Assembly (NCBI GenBank): GCA_963556495.2
Contig: OY747702.1
Span: forward strand, 48,037,286 to 48,101,285
DNA from: Valencia hispanica
Taxonomy: Eukaryota > Chordata > Actinopteri > Cyprinodontiformes > Valenciidae
Direction: 5' to 3'
DNA length: 64,000 nucleotides
This document shows, piece by piece, positions 35,421 to 48,200 of this stretch. The translations under genes and the position numbers were made by a program. The notes below the pieces were generated by a model. The model had not been told where the DNA came from, ran no database searches, and worked only from the letters and a program-made list of their open reading frames with translations. Position 1 is the first letter of the stretch. Each line of letters begins with the position of its first letter.

Positions 35421-37119
35421 ATAGTCTAAAGGTCTAATAGAAAATTTGTTGGACAGAGCTGAAAGGATGTATGTGAGTAAAACAGCTCATACAAACCTGA
35501 CCCAGTTACACCAGCTACAGTATCAGGAGCTATCAGGACGGATGGGCCAAAACACCAGCAAACTATTGTGAGAAGGTTGTGGAGAAACTGTCCAAATTTT
35601 TTCGTTTAAGTCATACAATTTAAAAATATGTTTTAAGAAATACTGAGGAAATGTTTGAAAACGTTTAACTTGGAGGAAAGTGAAAACAGAATATCTGAAA
35701 ATGATATTTTGTTATTTTAGATAAAATGTTTGAACAAAGCAATGAGCGATGTTTATAGGTGAGTTCAATGAGAGTTCAATGCAGATGGCTTTTTTATAAA
35801 CACAAAACTGCAACAACAGTTTGGAATGTCAGAAAAACTTTCATCTTCAGAAAATAGCTTATTATTTTGAGAACGACTTTTCATTTTGGCTAAAGTGAGA
35901 GTTCATTGTGTCAGAATTATAATGATGATGGTTGGCTGAAAAACAAAACTTCCCTGGAGGTGAAAGGTCAAAATTAAAATTGGACCATGCTGCACTGTAA
36001 ATCAGATTAGTTCATATTTTTTACACACTTTTGTTGTGCTTACATCTAAATATTTTAATGTTGCTAGAAATTGTGTAACATTTAAAAAGGAAATTTATCT
36101 TCTATTCACAATGAAGTTAATGCCCCTATGAGATACAAACTCCATATTAAGAACCAATATAAGTTGAAGCCAAAACGTTACTATAATATGTCTCACTAAC
36201 AGATATTGAACTCTGTTGAAAGGGGAATATTTTTTCAGCTCATATTCAGCACATTTTATTGCTAATTTTAAAACTTTTGCAAGTTTATTGGGTAATGTTT
36301 GTTCCTTTTCTTGTTATACTTCTTGTTTCAGTAAAGTAGCTAAGAGATGAGTTCATCATTGGTGTAATTTGCTATAAAGTGAAACTATTTACCATGGAAG
36401 CCTTGGGCAGAAAACATAGAAATGCTACCCTATGAAGATTCCTGTTTTGTAAAACAGCCTGAACCAAAGGCATGTAATTAAACCTTTACTCTCTGGAGAT
36501 GTTGCATGTTGAGTCCACGGTATTCACTGGATCTCAAGTTTTTATTGAATTCACACGACAAGGGATAGAATGATAAAGTCTACTCATAAAGAAATAAAAG
36601 CAAGCAGGTTGTGAACTGCTGCGGAAGACAAAAAACTCAGATCAAATCTGGTGGTTTACTTAATAAGTTACTAAAGACTCGAGCTTGAGTGGCCTACATA
36701 CAATGAACCTAATGGTTTTAAATGGTGTTTGAATGACCTATACAGACAGCAGAGCAGAAAATACCGTGCACGGTAACTCCAGTGAAACAGTTGTAGTAAG
36801 TTTTGTTTTATACTGACGTTAGTAAGAGTAAAGCATTCAAACCATTTAGAGTAGAGCTATATTGGTTACAAGTGTTAAATGCAGTGTCAAAATCTTAAAA
36901 ATCAAGTACATATCGACAATAAGGCAACAAATCAGGAAAGACAAAAAATACTTGTCAAAACTCAGAAATGATATATATAATAATGATTATATTATACAAG
37001 TCTGATAAAAGCTAACTTATTTTAATTATATTATTCTTTTATTTCTGTTTGACTGTGAAGCTGTTCTGGCCAGGCCTACTGTAAAGAGAGAGAAAAATAG
37101 ATCACACTTTAAATCCTTT
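35421..37119. other. AT-rich non-coding DNA, nothing recognised
   Basis: About 1.7 kb without coding potential. Parts (35440-35700) resemble a decayed Tc1 end but too weakly to call. Confidence 0.35.
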
Positions 37120-37960
37120 TTAGCATGTATTCACGTATGTTTCACTAATTGGATGAATTAATGAAACATAAGGAATACCTTTGAAGAGTATAAGTCTGGT
37201 ATGATGCCCACTACAGTACAGCAGCACCAATATTTGTAAATCATTTTGAATCCAACCTTGATAACAAAACATGGTCTGATGAGACCAAAATGGATCTTTT
37301 TGACCATCAGACAAAACGCTATGTTTGGCGGACACCAAACACTGTACTTCACCAAACACACCATCCCCACTGTGAGGCATGGTGTTGGCAGCGTCATGGC
37401 AGCAGACCCTGGAAGCTTGTAAAGGTATAAGGTAAAATGAATGCATCCAGCTAAAGCTACACAGAAATGGCTTGAAGACAACAAGGTGGATGTTGTGGAG
37501 TGGGCAAGTCAAAGCCTAGACCTCAATCCAATCGAGATTCTGTGGCAGCACTTGAAAAGTGGCAGAGCTTGAACAGTTTTGTAAGGAAGAAAGAAGTAAA
37601 AATGCACCATCAAGATGTGCAAGCCTGATTGAGACCCATCTACACAGACTCCGTGCAAAGATTGCAGCCAAAGGTGCATCTACTAAATACTGACTCAAAG
37701 GGGGTGAATATTTATGCAATCACCTTAAACCAGGTGATTGCATAAATATTCACCCCTTTGTTATATATTTTAATTTAATTGCCATTACTTTGTAAAAATT
37801 TGTTTCACTTTGACATTGAAGATTTTTTTTTATACTTTTTTGGTCAAAATAATCCAAATTTTGTTGATAATGATTGATTCATAAAAGCAATAAAAACATC
37901 CAAGGGGGTGAATACTTTGTATGGGTATTGTACTTCTATGGTTTTTTATATTGCCAGTGT
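37120..37960 (+). mobile_element. Tc1-like transposon relic with internal palindrome
   Basis: Transposase remnants read on the plus strand: WSDETKMDLFDHQTKRYVW near 37273-37330, and 'cctcaatccaatcgagattctgtgg' near 37521-37545 for the last acidic residue. Terminal-type sequence ('gggggtgaatactttgtatgggt') lies near 37904-37927. A 30/29-bp inverted repeat interrupts it at 37696-37760. No frame is intact. Confidence 0.75.
37696..37760. repeat. 30-bp near-perfect palindrome
   Basis: caaagggggtgaatatttat... (37696-37725) is mirrored by the complement at 37732-37760, with a 6-base spacer and one base missing in the right arm. It consists of two head-to-head copies of Tc1-terminus-like sequence, so it probably arose by nested insertion or foldback within the relic. 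Confidence 0.8.
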
Positions 37961-38955
37961 TTCCCCATTACAGTTAAGATTGAGCTTAATCGGATATCGG
38001 CAATTCAATGTGTGCTCATGGGAAGTTTCTGTGAGTGGGTGGGTTTTAGTTGTATGAAAAGGAGTTTCGAAACTAAGACTGATTTATTTATTGACTGATC
38101 TATAAAGTAAAAAAAAAATCTGCTCAGTCTCTTCCAAAATTCTCTAAACGATCTATTATCCAACATTAGCTAAATTCTGTGCCACCAACTAATTCACTTA
38201 TTTGGTTGTTTCTTCAGTATCCAATTTGACTTGCATTAATCAAATAGCGGGAAAACAGTATCAACTGACTCAGCAGTGAGGTTAGGGGTTTGTGGGAATA
38301 TATTTTTACACAAGAAGGAAAAAAATAAAAACTTCCCCAACACCATCTATAAAAAGCAAAATGTATAAAACCATTTAGAAATGAGAAGTTTGACAGTATT
38401 GACAGAATATTTACAATCTGGTCGATTACAATGTGACACAGAGAATTGGTCTGAACCTCTGTACTGCAATGGATTCATAGGGGAAGATTTCCTTTGTTGT
38501 TTATTTTACAGACTGCAGTCATCTTGAAAACGGTTGCAAGGTATTAATTGAACCCTGTTGGACAAACTGCATCTGATGAGTTGCCCTCCATGATTATGGC
38601 TCTCTGTTCTCTTACAATTTCACCAGGAAAATCCTATTGAACAGTACCCTCTATTTTAAAATTAAGATTTAGGCTCACCAGCCTTGACTGCAAAATATCC
38701 CCACAGCAAATGAAAGTGTTACTCGTGTTCTTTAGTTTCTGTCTGGCACTCAGACGCAAATTCTGCCATCTTTACTCTGAATCTATTGGTACACCCATAT
38801 TTCTCAGTCTTTGTTATCTGGACACATAGTTTTGCATATTTTAGACACACTAGGAATGTTACAACCACACAATAGCAACTTAACTGTGTGTTTTTTTTTT
38901 ACACTTTATATAGATAATAACCTGTGAACAAACAGCATAGTTGTGACCATGGACC
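37961..38955. other. Non-coding DNA, nothing recognised
   Basis: AT-rich, without coding or repeat signatures that I can name. Confidence 0.4.
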
Positions 38956-39380
38956 GTGACCATGCTGCAAATCTTCTACAAGTCTGTTGTGGAAAGTGTA
39001 ATCTCTTCGGTTATCATCTGTTGTGGTAGCAGCATCAGAACCAGGGACTTAAAAAGGCTCAACAACCTGATAAAGAAGGCTGGTTCTGTTCTGGGGACAA
39101 CTCTGGAACCTCTGGAGACAATGATGCAAAGAAGGATTCTTCACAAAATCGAAACAATTATGAACAACCCTGAGCATCCTCTTCATAAGACTACAACATT
39201 GTCTTCAGTCAGAGGCTTCTTCAGTTTTGCTGCAACATAGACCGCTAAGAGGAAATCCTTCCTGCCCACAGCCATCATGATCTACAACAACTCCTTGAAG
39301 AATTAAATAGTATGAGCTACAACAACACTTAATTTCCCTCTGGGATCAAAAAGATCATTTTTGAATTTAAATTGAATTGA
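38956..39380 (+). pseudogene. LINE reverse-transcriptase C-terminus and 3' tail
   Basis: The 94-codon frame 38956-39240 has MLQIFYKSVVESVISSVII, DLKRLNNLIKKAGSVLG and MMQRRILHKIETIM, the end of the same LINE family as at 14750-15740. It is followed by 'ttaatttccctctgggatcaaaaagatcatttttgaatt'. 5' truncated, as is usual for LINE insertions. The frame is open but is only a fragment. Confidence 0.8.
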
Positions 39381-39489
39381 GCACAACAGACAGGTCAGGG
39401 ATTCATTTGCGGAGGAAGTATAAAGCAGAGTTTGGTTATAAAATAATATCCTACGCTTTAAACATTTTCCAAAGCATTGTTCTGTTTCG

Positions 39490-40130
39490 GAAAGTGGCTA
39501 GATAGTTTGATTGATGCAAGAAAACCATGAGCAGTTCCGTTTGCAGAAGCTGGTCAAAACTGATAGGATGATGATGTGGTGGGCACAGCGAACATGTGGA
39601 AGAAAAGGTTATGGTCAGATGAAACCTAAATCTACCTTTTCTTTTTCTATATGCACAACACTATGCGTAGCTGAAAAATCAACACATCACATCACTCTAA
39701 GCACACCATCCTCACAGCGAAACATGGTGTTGGCAGCACCATGCTATTGGAGTGTTTTTCTTCAGCAGGGACAAAGAAAGAAAACCTGTTAAAGGCTTCA
39801 AAACACTTGTGAAAAGAGGGCTGAGTGACTCTTCAGCAAAAAAATAACCATTAGAGAGACAACAGTTTAGATCAGAAGTTAGAACAGTCAAACAAAGGTC
39901 CAAGCCTAAATCCAGGTAAGGATCTATTGCAAAACCTGTTTGATTGAATTGAATAAATTGAATTGATTTTTAAAGATGCTTTCCATCCAATCTGACCAAG
40001 CTTGAGCTGTTTTTCAAAGAAGAATGGGCAAAAAATGTTTGTGTCCATGTGCAAAACTAAAGCTACAGTATAACTGCATCAAAATTATCAACTCACAGGG
40101 GCTGAATATAAATGCACACCACACTCAGAT
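39490..40130 (+). mobile_element. Tc1-like transposon relic
   Basis: Blocks match the decayed transposase pattern: 'ggttatggtcagatgaaacctaaat' (WSDETK region, near 39608) and 'caccatcctcacagcgaaacatggtgttggcagcaccatgc'. The closing 'actcacaggggctgaatataaatgcacacc' resembles a Tc1 terminus. No open frame survives. Confidence 0.65.
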
Positions 40131-41583
40131 TGCTATTTGTAAAAAAAAGAAATAAAAAAGTAAAGTATGAATTAACTTCACGGTGATAAGCCTAGATCAT
40201 AAAAGTAAAGAAAAACAAGGGTGGAGCTCATGTAGGACAGGGTCTGGTGCAAGTTTAGGCTTGTGAAGACAACCAGTTAGAGAACTTTTGCAAGAGGCAC
40301 AAGCTCCTCAGATTGTTTGTCACTTCAAGCATTAGCATATGAGGAAACAGCACTTTCATACAAACTCTGAAAAAAGAATTTCAATAAGCATACTGAAACT
40401 GTATTTGGAGCTGATGCATGCAAAAACAGCCTTTTTCTTCACGTGCAGCTCACCAGTTGGTACAGAGGTTGTAACCTTCATCAGGAGGAGTAAGAAGGAT
40501 CACTTTTCAGTGGAAGGTAACCTAAAGAGAAACATTGGAGAAATAAATGAAAACTCCTCTGTCGCATTGACAACTTCACTGCTATAATAAAAGCACCAAT
40601 ATTATTCTGCAAACATGGATCTGCTCAGAGATTAAGTGCATTTTTATATGAACTGGTGACTTTTTGTGCGTATGAACTGTAGTCATTTTATGTTAATTTA
40701 ATGATTTGCAGCTAAATAGAAGCTTTAACCCTGACACCTCTGCAAAGCTCTTCATAGTGTTTCTCATTCAACAGATTCATACACACACACTTCTCTGCAG
40801 TGTCGAAGCTGCCATGCAAAGTGTTTGCCTGTCTTCAGGAGCCACTTTGAGGATTCAGTCTTGCCCAGAAATTCTTAGCAGACTGAGGGGGGAGGGAAAC
40901 AAATTTGCAAACAGGTAAACAGTGTCTGCAAACTACAAAGGCTTCTCATTTGTATTAATTCAGTTTAATAAATTAATGCATCTCAAGGGCTGCTTTTTAA
41001 CTGCACTCGAAGCCAAACAACATGGCAGCTGTTTCTCATCTTTCTCTGTTATACTGAATAAAGATCAGATATTTCCTTACAATCAAAGGCTTTTATTGTG
41101 AATGACATCAAATGTATGCAAAGAGTTTATAGTGTTGAACGTTCTTCTTCTCAACTTCTGTAGTTCATTTCTGGAATACCAGTTATCAACTACTTGTCAG
41201 ATTGGGTGTTGTGGTTAGATCAGAGAAATCTCAAAAAGAGATCTCAAAACATAAACACAAATGAAGACTCAAAGCACGAACGCTCACATACTGTATCATG
41301 ACACTACTGATGGTGACCCATTCTCGTCTTTTTACTGACTGCAGTTGATCAGTTTGTAGACTTTTGCTTCTCCACCTGCTTTCAATGTTTTGACCTCTAA
41401 GATATGTGCCACTTGTAACACCTTCCAAGAAGTTGTAAAGTGCTATTGCCAAATTGTGCTTTTAGGGGATAAGTTCCCTTTAGAGGATGATTTGATACCC
41501 TTGTGGACTGCATCCATCCTTGTAGTTCCTGCAGAAATTCAGTCTGCTCTTGATGTTTTTCTTGTTCACATGCAGCTTCTTTG
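40131..41583. other. Non-coding DNA, no gene called
   Basis: A 115-base stretch at 40801-40915 has an acceptor-like CTCTGCAG before it and an ACAG|GTAAAC donor after it, but its translation matches nothing. I do not call it an exon. The rest is unremarkable. Confidence 0.35.
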
Positions 41584-41681
41584 TATGGAGGACCAAAACT
41601 GACATAATCAAAAATAAAAGGAATGAGGAAAAATAAAAGTAGAAATATATATATTTTGTTTTTCCTTTTCCTTATATGTGC

Positions 41682-41718
<37 letters not shown>

Positions 41719-42077
41719 TTGGTTGATAAACTGAAGCCAAAAGCGCAGGCATGCACAATCAGCAGGATCCATGTGCAGATGCTTCCTGTTTATTGACCAA
41801 TAGTAGAGGAGCTGGACCAAGAAAGGCAGCCCTCCTCATTTGCATAATGAGGCAGAAATTAGTAAAGTAAAAAGAGGAGACGAGGGAATGCAAGAAATGC
41901 ATGTATAAGGAAAAGGAAAATAAAATGTATAAATTTCTTCGCAAAAATGCACGTATAAGGAAAAGGAAAAACAAAATATATACATTTCTTGATGAAAATG
42001 CACGTATAATTTTAAAGGAAAAACAAAAGATATATATTTCTGCTTTTATTTTTAATTGTCAGTTTTGGTCCTCCATA
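41584..42077. mobile_element. Foldback-type element with internal ~50-bp tandem repeats
   Basis: Inverted arms lie at 41584-41685 and 41995-42077, both carrying 'ggaggaccaaaactgac', 'agaaatatatat' and 'ttttgtttttcc' words in opposite orientation. The left arm has about 20 extra bases. Inside is a (TTA)n tract (41684-41718) and three tandem copies of a ~50-bp unit starting 'atgcaygtataa' (41897, 41947, 41998), the last merging into the right arm. No transposase. Probably a miniature foldback transposon of unknown family. Confidence 0.6.
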
Positions 42078-42507
42078 TAAATGCGATCCTTCTTATCAAG
42101 CTGTTGTCCAAAAGTCTTCATTCATCACTGTGCATGCAGATACATTTACAGCCACCTTTTGCCAATGTTAAGCAAACTCAGCAGTGGTGCGAACACAGTT
42201 CTGTCCAGGAGTTTTTGCAGAATGTTTGGACATCCTGAAGCCCTCTTCATTGCAACTGAACATCCAACATTGCTGACACAAGAAGAAAATTATTTCCAGG
42301 ATATCTTGAGCAGACTCTTTCACTGCTTCACCTTTTTTTCTTATACAAGTGCTATGAAATTAGGTTACTTAAAAAAATGTAAACAAAAATAAAATAAAAT
42401 CAGACTAATCTCAAAACAATGTGAATGAAGACAGCATTTTTGCCACTGCCAAAAGCAGTGATAACCCTCGATAACTTTAATAGCTGTATTTACTCATTTA
42501 AAAAATG
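42078..42507. other. Non-coding DNA between two elements
   Basis: A 103-codon frame (42081-42392) starts in the foldback element and runs out. I do not recognise it and see no splice context. Confidence 0.3.
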
Positions 42508-43694
42508 TACACTGCCTGCCAAAAACAAGTTCCCACCTGGATTTAGCTAATCAAATGGGTAAGAGCCTCTTATTGGATGTCTTTCAACTGGAAACAAGTT
42601 ATTTAACCCCAACTGATGCATTGAGTAGCTTCTTATTTCGTAAAACAACCACATTGAAATAAACATCTAGTGGTCGTGGAGAAAATAGTAGTCTGTTTAG
42701 GAGGAGTCAACTCATTGGCATGCATCAAGCAGAGGAAATATCTCAGGAGATTTAAGAAACTACTAAGAATGGGTTGAAAACTGTTTGATGCATTATTAAA
42801 ACTGGAAGGAGAGTGGGGAACTATTGTCTTTGAGAAAGAAATGTGGTCGGAAAACAATCCTGAATGATCGTGATCAGCGATCACTTAAACGTTCAGTGAA
42901 ATGAAACAAAATAGAAACAACAGAAGTCAGTACTATGTTCAATAGTGAAAGTAAGAGCGTTCCCACACTCACAATGCGAAGGGAACTAAAGGGATTAAGA
43001 CTGAACATCTGTGAACCCATAAGAAAACCACTAATCAGTGAGGCTAACCGGAGAAAAAGACTTCAATTTGCAAGGGAGCACAGAGATTTGACTCTGGAGC
43101 AATGGAAGAAGATCATGTGGTTTGAAGAGTCCAGATTTACCTTCTTCAAGACTGATTGGTGCATGAGGGTAGGGAAAGAGGTAGATAAAATGGTGCACCC
43201 TTTATGCCTAGCGCCTGCTAAACAAACCTGTGGGTGCTGCGCTATGATCTAGGGAGGCAGCAGTTGGTCAGGTTTTACGTTTAGCAACATTATGAGCCCA
43301 AAGAATGAGGTCAGCTTAATACACTAAATAACCAGGTTATTACATCAATGGATTTTATTTCTTCCCTGATGACACATACATATTCCAAGATAACACATCT
43401 GGATTCATCGGGCTCAAATTGTGAAAGAGTGGTTCAGGGAGCAGCAGACATCATTTTTCACACATGGCTTGGCCTCCACAGAGTCTGGAACTTAACCTCA
43501 CTGAGAATCTTTGATGTTCTGAAGAAGCCTTCTCCCATCATCAATACAAGATCCTAGTGAAAAATTGATGCAACACTGAATGGAAATAAATCTTGTGACA
43601 TTGTGGAAGTGAAACAAGGCCGTAGCGAATGCATGCCGTAATCAAAGCTAATCGAGGTCGAACAAAATATTAGTGTGTGCTGTCAGGCAGTGTA
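42508..43694 (+). mobile_element. Tc1-like transposon, short-TIR family, decayed
   Basis: Ends are TACACTGCCTG (42508-42518) and its reverse complement CAGGCAGTGTA (43684-43694), flush with TA. The plus frame 42935-43252 carries the middle of a Tc1 transposase (KPLISEANRRKRLQFAREH, then IMWFEESRFTFF with an acidic residue in place of the usual WSDESRF). Upstream and downstream parts are frameshifted. At about 1.19 kb it is shorter than the usual 1.2-1.6 kb. Confidence 0.85.
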
Positions 43695-44858
43695 TACTGT
43701 TGTATAAACAAAAATTTTCCTTCTGATGTGGAGAAAACAGTAATTTTGATTAAAAAATGAAAAGTTCAATGTTTAAAAACTCAAACCTGAAAATAACTGG
43801 ACTTAAATACTTTCTATCTTCTATAAACTGAAATAGGACATTATTTCGAACCCTTTTATACGTATCAAGAAGAAAAATCCCAATTCAGTTAACTCAGTTG
43901 AAACATTTAATACTTTTCACATATTTCTTTACACCTTTGATCGATTTGAACGTGGCCAAAACTTCCCCCACTACCACAGATGATGATACCAGCAAGGTTA
44001 GTTGGGCAGTGACTTAGCGGTCACTGACACATAACTGCTGTCAGCACAGTTGTTTGGCACTGCCTTAATAAGTAACTACCTCCACTGAATGCTGCACGAA
44101 CAAAACACAGCCAGTCTCAGACAATATTCAGGAGTTATTTTTAGGGACTGGATTTTCAGCCGTCTCGTTTTTTTCCCGCTGTAGTCTGCTATTACTGTAC
44201 ATACAAGCGAGGTGAGTTGGAAAACATAAGGTGATGGTGTGGATATGGATATCATCGTAGGAACCTTACAGAGAAGGATAAACTGCAGTTTTTCAGTCAT
44301 TTTGAGTCATTTTCTTAAAACCTTAGTCTAAATCTCTCTTAATTGACTTCTAAATATTAACATATTTGGTCAATCAGTGGCTTTGCAACACTAAATCACT
44401 GAGTTAGTGTAATCAAATAGCATATGAGAAGGATAATGTAGGACATTAGTAGAGCTCTGAAATGGAAAATAGGGGCAATAAATGGGAGAGGTCTCTTCTT
44501 TACTGTTGCTTGAAAGCAATAGATGACACGTTATTGCTCAGTAACCATTAAGTGTTGAACTTTATAAACCTGGGCAGCTACCGATTAAGTAACTTGATAC
44601 CAACATTAGGACAGTAAACGAAAATGGAGACAGGATGGTTTCTGGAGAGGCTTTCTGGCAGTCTTCCTGTAGACATGGTTCAATTTTATGCTCTTTTGAT
44701 TTATTATAAGACCGATCACTGTGGCTCAAAGATAGCAATGTAAAAATAAAATAAGTACATAGTGGAAAATAGAAGGTAAACATTCACTTCAAATAAACTG
44801 TGAAAAATAAAGAATTATGTTTTTATACCAATAAACAGAGGCTTTAATGTCCTTATAA
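43695..44858. other. Intergenic DNA 3' of inppl1
   Basis: No gene is supported. A GC-richer patch at about 43970-44220 ends in a donor-like GAG|GTGAGT on the plus strand (near 44209), but no open frame or repeat is recognisable. Confidence 0.35.
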
Positions 44859-44864
44859 TTTATT
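44859..44864 (-). promoter_or_regulatory. inppl1: Candidate polyadenylation signal of inppl1
   Basis: AATAAA on the minus strand, the first after the stop codon and about 260 bases from it. This would give a 3' untranslated region of about 0.28 kb. Confidence 0.4.
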
Positions 44865-45122
44865 CCACTTATTGGTCTGTTATCTAAGCTCCAGATGAAC
44901 AACGTATAATGTGCAATAAGTACTTCATGCATAATGATTCCTTCTCTATTTTGGCACAGATAACATTGTGTTACAGTTTTAACCGAGTACATAAAAAGAT
45001 GACAGGTGTCCAGCAAACGTGATGCTTCTTAAGGTCAGAGTTAGCTCTGTGAAAGCTCTGAAAGTTTTTCCAGTTCAAGTTAAGAGCAGAAGAAAACAGG
45101 ACTTCGAAGCATCATCATTCTG

Positions 45123-45216
45123 TCAGGTCCAGTTCCTGGGAAGGTTTTCCAGGATCCTGCGCCGGTGTGAGGGGTTTGTTACACCTGCAGCACACAGATC
45201 CTCCTCAGTGATCCCA
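45123..45216 (-). CDS. inppl1: inppl1 last coding exon: SAM domain end and stop
   Basis: GITEEDLCAAGVTNPSHRRR, ILENLPRNWT and TGA stop at 45125-45123. Matches SHIP2 DITEEDLEEAGVQDPAHKRL. Acceptor CTGCAG|TGG. Confidence 0.96.
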
Positions 45217-48200
45217 CTGCAGGAGACAAATGGGAGTCAAGAAAATCAAACATTAAGCATGGAGTTAAACTTACATCCTGACTGTAACATTGGAATCTCC
45301 TAAATCTACACAGGAGTTCAATTTTGAAGATTTTACCCAAAAGAAATGCAACACGATTAAAGATAAAAAATGTCCCAAAAAACCCTATATATACAGCCTA
45401 GGACATGTTTTCTTTCCTGTAAGTATATCTTATTCCCGACTGGCCCTGAAACACTCCACCTCCTCTTTCATCTTCCATGTGAACTAAAGTTTATCTCAAG
45501 GAGCTCCAAGACTGTTGTGTCTGAATTATTCACAATAAAAAGGTTTCCCTCAAAATCCTTAAGGACAGAAGAATGGTAGAAAATGATGCATACTATATAT
45601 CATCTGACAACAATTTACTTAAAAAAAGAAACATGTTCAAAAAATGGAAATTCCACAAAATGACAAAAACAAATACAACAGAACAACAAAAAAAAGACGA
45701 GGGGAAAATAAAACAGAAAACACACCATAATCAGAAGAGCTGGATTTAATGTGAAACATAGTTGTGTATATCTGTTTTATTGTGTAGTTTTAAATAATTT
45801 AACTTCACATGTTTTATTGAAGTTTTTTATGAAGTTACAGACTGGTTCTCTTTGTTTTATAATCACTGTAGTCTTTAGCTTGTTATGTCTTTACCCTCAC
45901 TGCCTCAGTCTAAAACTTCCCTTGTGATCATTTCCTTTCGATGCAGTTGCTGGAGGAACACTGTTGGAAAATTAAATTCAGTTTATATATATATATATAT
46001 ATTTATAAAATTCTAATGCAACAACCAAATGCAATGTGTTAGGCACCATAATAAATTCAGCTTAATTTTACAGAGATATGATGAGAATACTTATATTGAT
46101 AAGATGTTCAATTAGCATTAGGATAATATAAAATCAATATCTGGTCTTCCTGCTGTTTGTTGTAATACCACACCGTCACATCATAAATATAGTCAAAGCA
46201 TGGCTTTAACCTTGTTTCACAGTTGCTTTTACAATCAGATTAATTTCTAAATTATATTTGTAAATGAATTTGTAAGTAACATTTGTTGGATGTTTTGATA
46301 TCACTCCTTGGTTGAAACATGACCCAGTTTATAAACATTATGTGTACGTCCTATTTGCAGTGACATTTATGTAGATGATCGTGTCAGGTAGGCAGCTGTG
46401 ATTTGGAGGAGTCATGCCAATTTTCACATCACAGACAGATTCTTGCAATTATCGCAGTTATAGCTCTACTAAAAATCATAGCTGGCTAAGAATATTTCCT
46501 GCAGCAATGTGAAGAAAAAAAGAGAAACAAAGATGCCGACCATCGTAGCTAAAGGTGACTTATTCCTACTCAAATGGGAGAAATAGAGCACACAACATGA
46601 AAAGACTTAGCAGAATCCTTTACCTGAAATAATCCAGATCATCCCATCCATTGAGGCTCAGTCCCAGGGTGTATTTTTGAAGACCTAGGGTAGTGAGAAG
46701 CTCCTGCACTGTTTCTGGTGCACCTTTCAGGACAGACACCTGGATTCAGATTAAGTAAAATCTTTATATAACAAGGAATTGTGAGTGGCATCATTTTACC
46801 TGTGTTTCTAAGCAAGATCTTACCTCCTTATCCCAGCTGTAGCCTCTGTCTCCATGCATGGAAGGGACGTTTCCATAACTCACCCTCTGCCGGGCTGTGG
46901 ATGGGCCTCTCTCCTCTGAAGGGAAGAAGTCAACCTCACTGAGGGATTTGGCAATTTGCAAAGCAGTGAGGGAGTTGTCTCCTGTTGGGGGTTGCTTATC
47001 CATGACCCAGGAAACAGAGTTCTGACAGTGCCTCAAAGGAGGGGGGGTATAAGGCAGAAGTGAAGGGGGTTTAGCTTGGATGACATTTCCCCTCCCTGGA
47101 GGAAGCTGATGTATATCTCTTCTGGTGTTTTTCTTTATGATTTCTAAGTGGTTAATATACATGTTGCTTTCAGGCTGCATGGAGTCCTGAACAACACTTT
47201 GTTTTCCTTGGTATTTTTCTCTGATTTGTGATGTCTGTTCCCCTAGCTGAGGAATGGCATTTCTTGAGGGAGGAGGCATTGGAGACAGGCTTTTGGCTGG
47301 AAAGAGCTGATAGGACAAGTTGGTCTGGGACTGATGAAGGTCTTTGGTTAGATTGCACTGGGACAGGATGGCTGGAATTTCAATTTCTGTAAAGTCTGAT
47401 CTGCGGCAGGGTCTCCTGTCAAAGCCCTGCCGCCCTGAGACCTTTGGAAGCTGCAGTGCCTCATTCCCAGACCAGATAACCTGGGGGTCCCTTCGCTGAG
47501 GAAGGGCCTCCTCCGCCCTGTGTGGAACTGATAGACCTTCAAAGATGAAGTAGGCAGGGTTGGTGTAGCTGCTCACAGTAGGTTTAACAGGCACTCCCGA
47601 CGACCTACCATAAATATACAGGGGGGAAAATGTATAAGATGAATGCCGTGTTTCCTTGCAACTGTTCATCTGTACTAAATTAATCTAGAATTATGTGTTT
47701 GCAATGATTTTTGCTACAGGCTGCAACTGAAATAAATCAATCACAGAGGAAAACTAGAAACCTTTGGACGTGTTCGCCATTAGAACTTTGACTACGTGAA
47801 TCAAACATTCATGAAATAATTGCTTTCTCTTTCAGTCCGTTTCTATAGAAAATAATGTGACATGTTTAATTGTAACATCAAACCTCTGCATCAGTGAATA
47901 TTTCAAAGGGTCTCAGCAAGACCAACAACAAATTAGAAAACTTTAAGGTAGTTAATGCACGGCTGTCTCAACATACATTTAGAGCAACAGCCTACTACAA
48001 AGTGTTGTGGGGTTTTTTTTGAAACAGTGGTTTCTTGCAGGTTTTCCTAATGATTCCGGAATTGCGCCCCTCAAGGTGGCAGCATGTTGGAGTAGCTCTG
48101 TTACTTTGGTTTATATTTTTTTCTTTTTTTAAACTTTAATTCTTCCATTTCTGGTAGAAACATTGTTTTTGTGGACAACTATTCTCTCTGGTTTTTAATG

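Noticed and set aside
41397..41756. 119-codon minus-strand frame containing FGPPYKEAACEQEKHQEQ
   Set aside because: It begins in the (TTA)n tract and the inverted arm of the foldback element. No family is recognised, so it is not called as a gene.
47170..47542. Overlapping short minus-strand frames inside the large inppl1 exon
   Set aside because: Shadows of the real reading frame, which is open for the whole 781-bp exon and matches SHIP2 at both ends.
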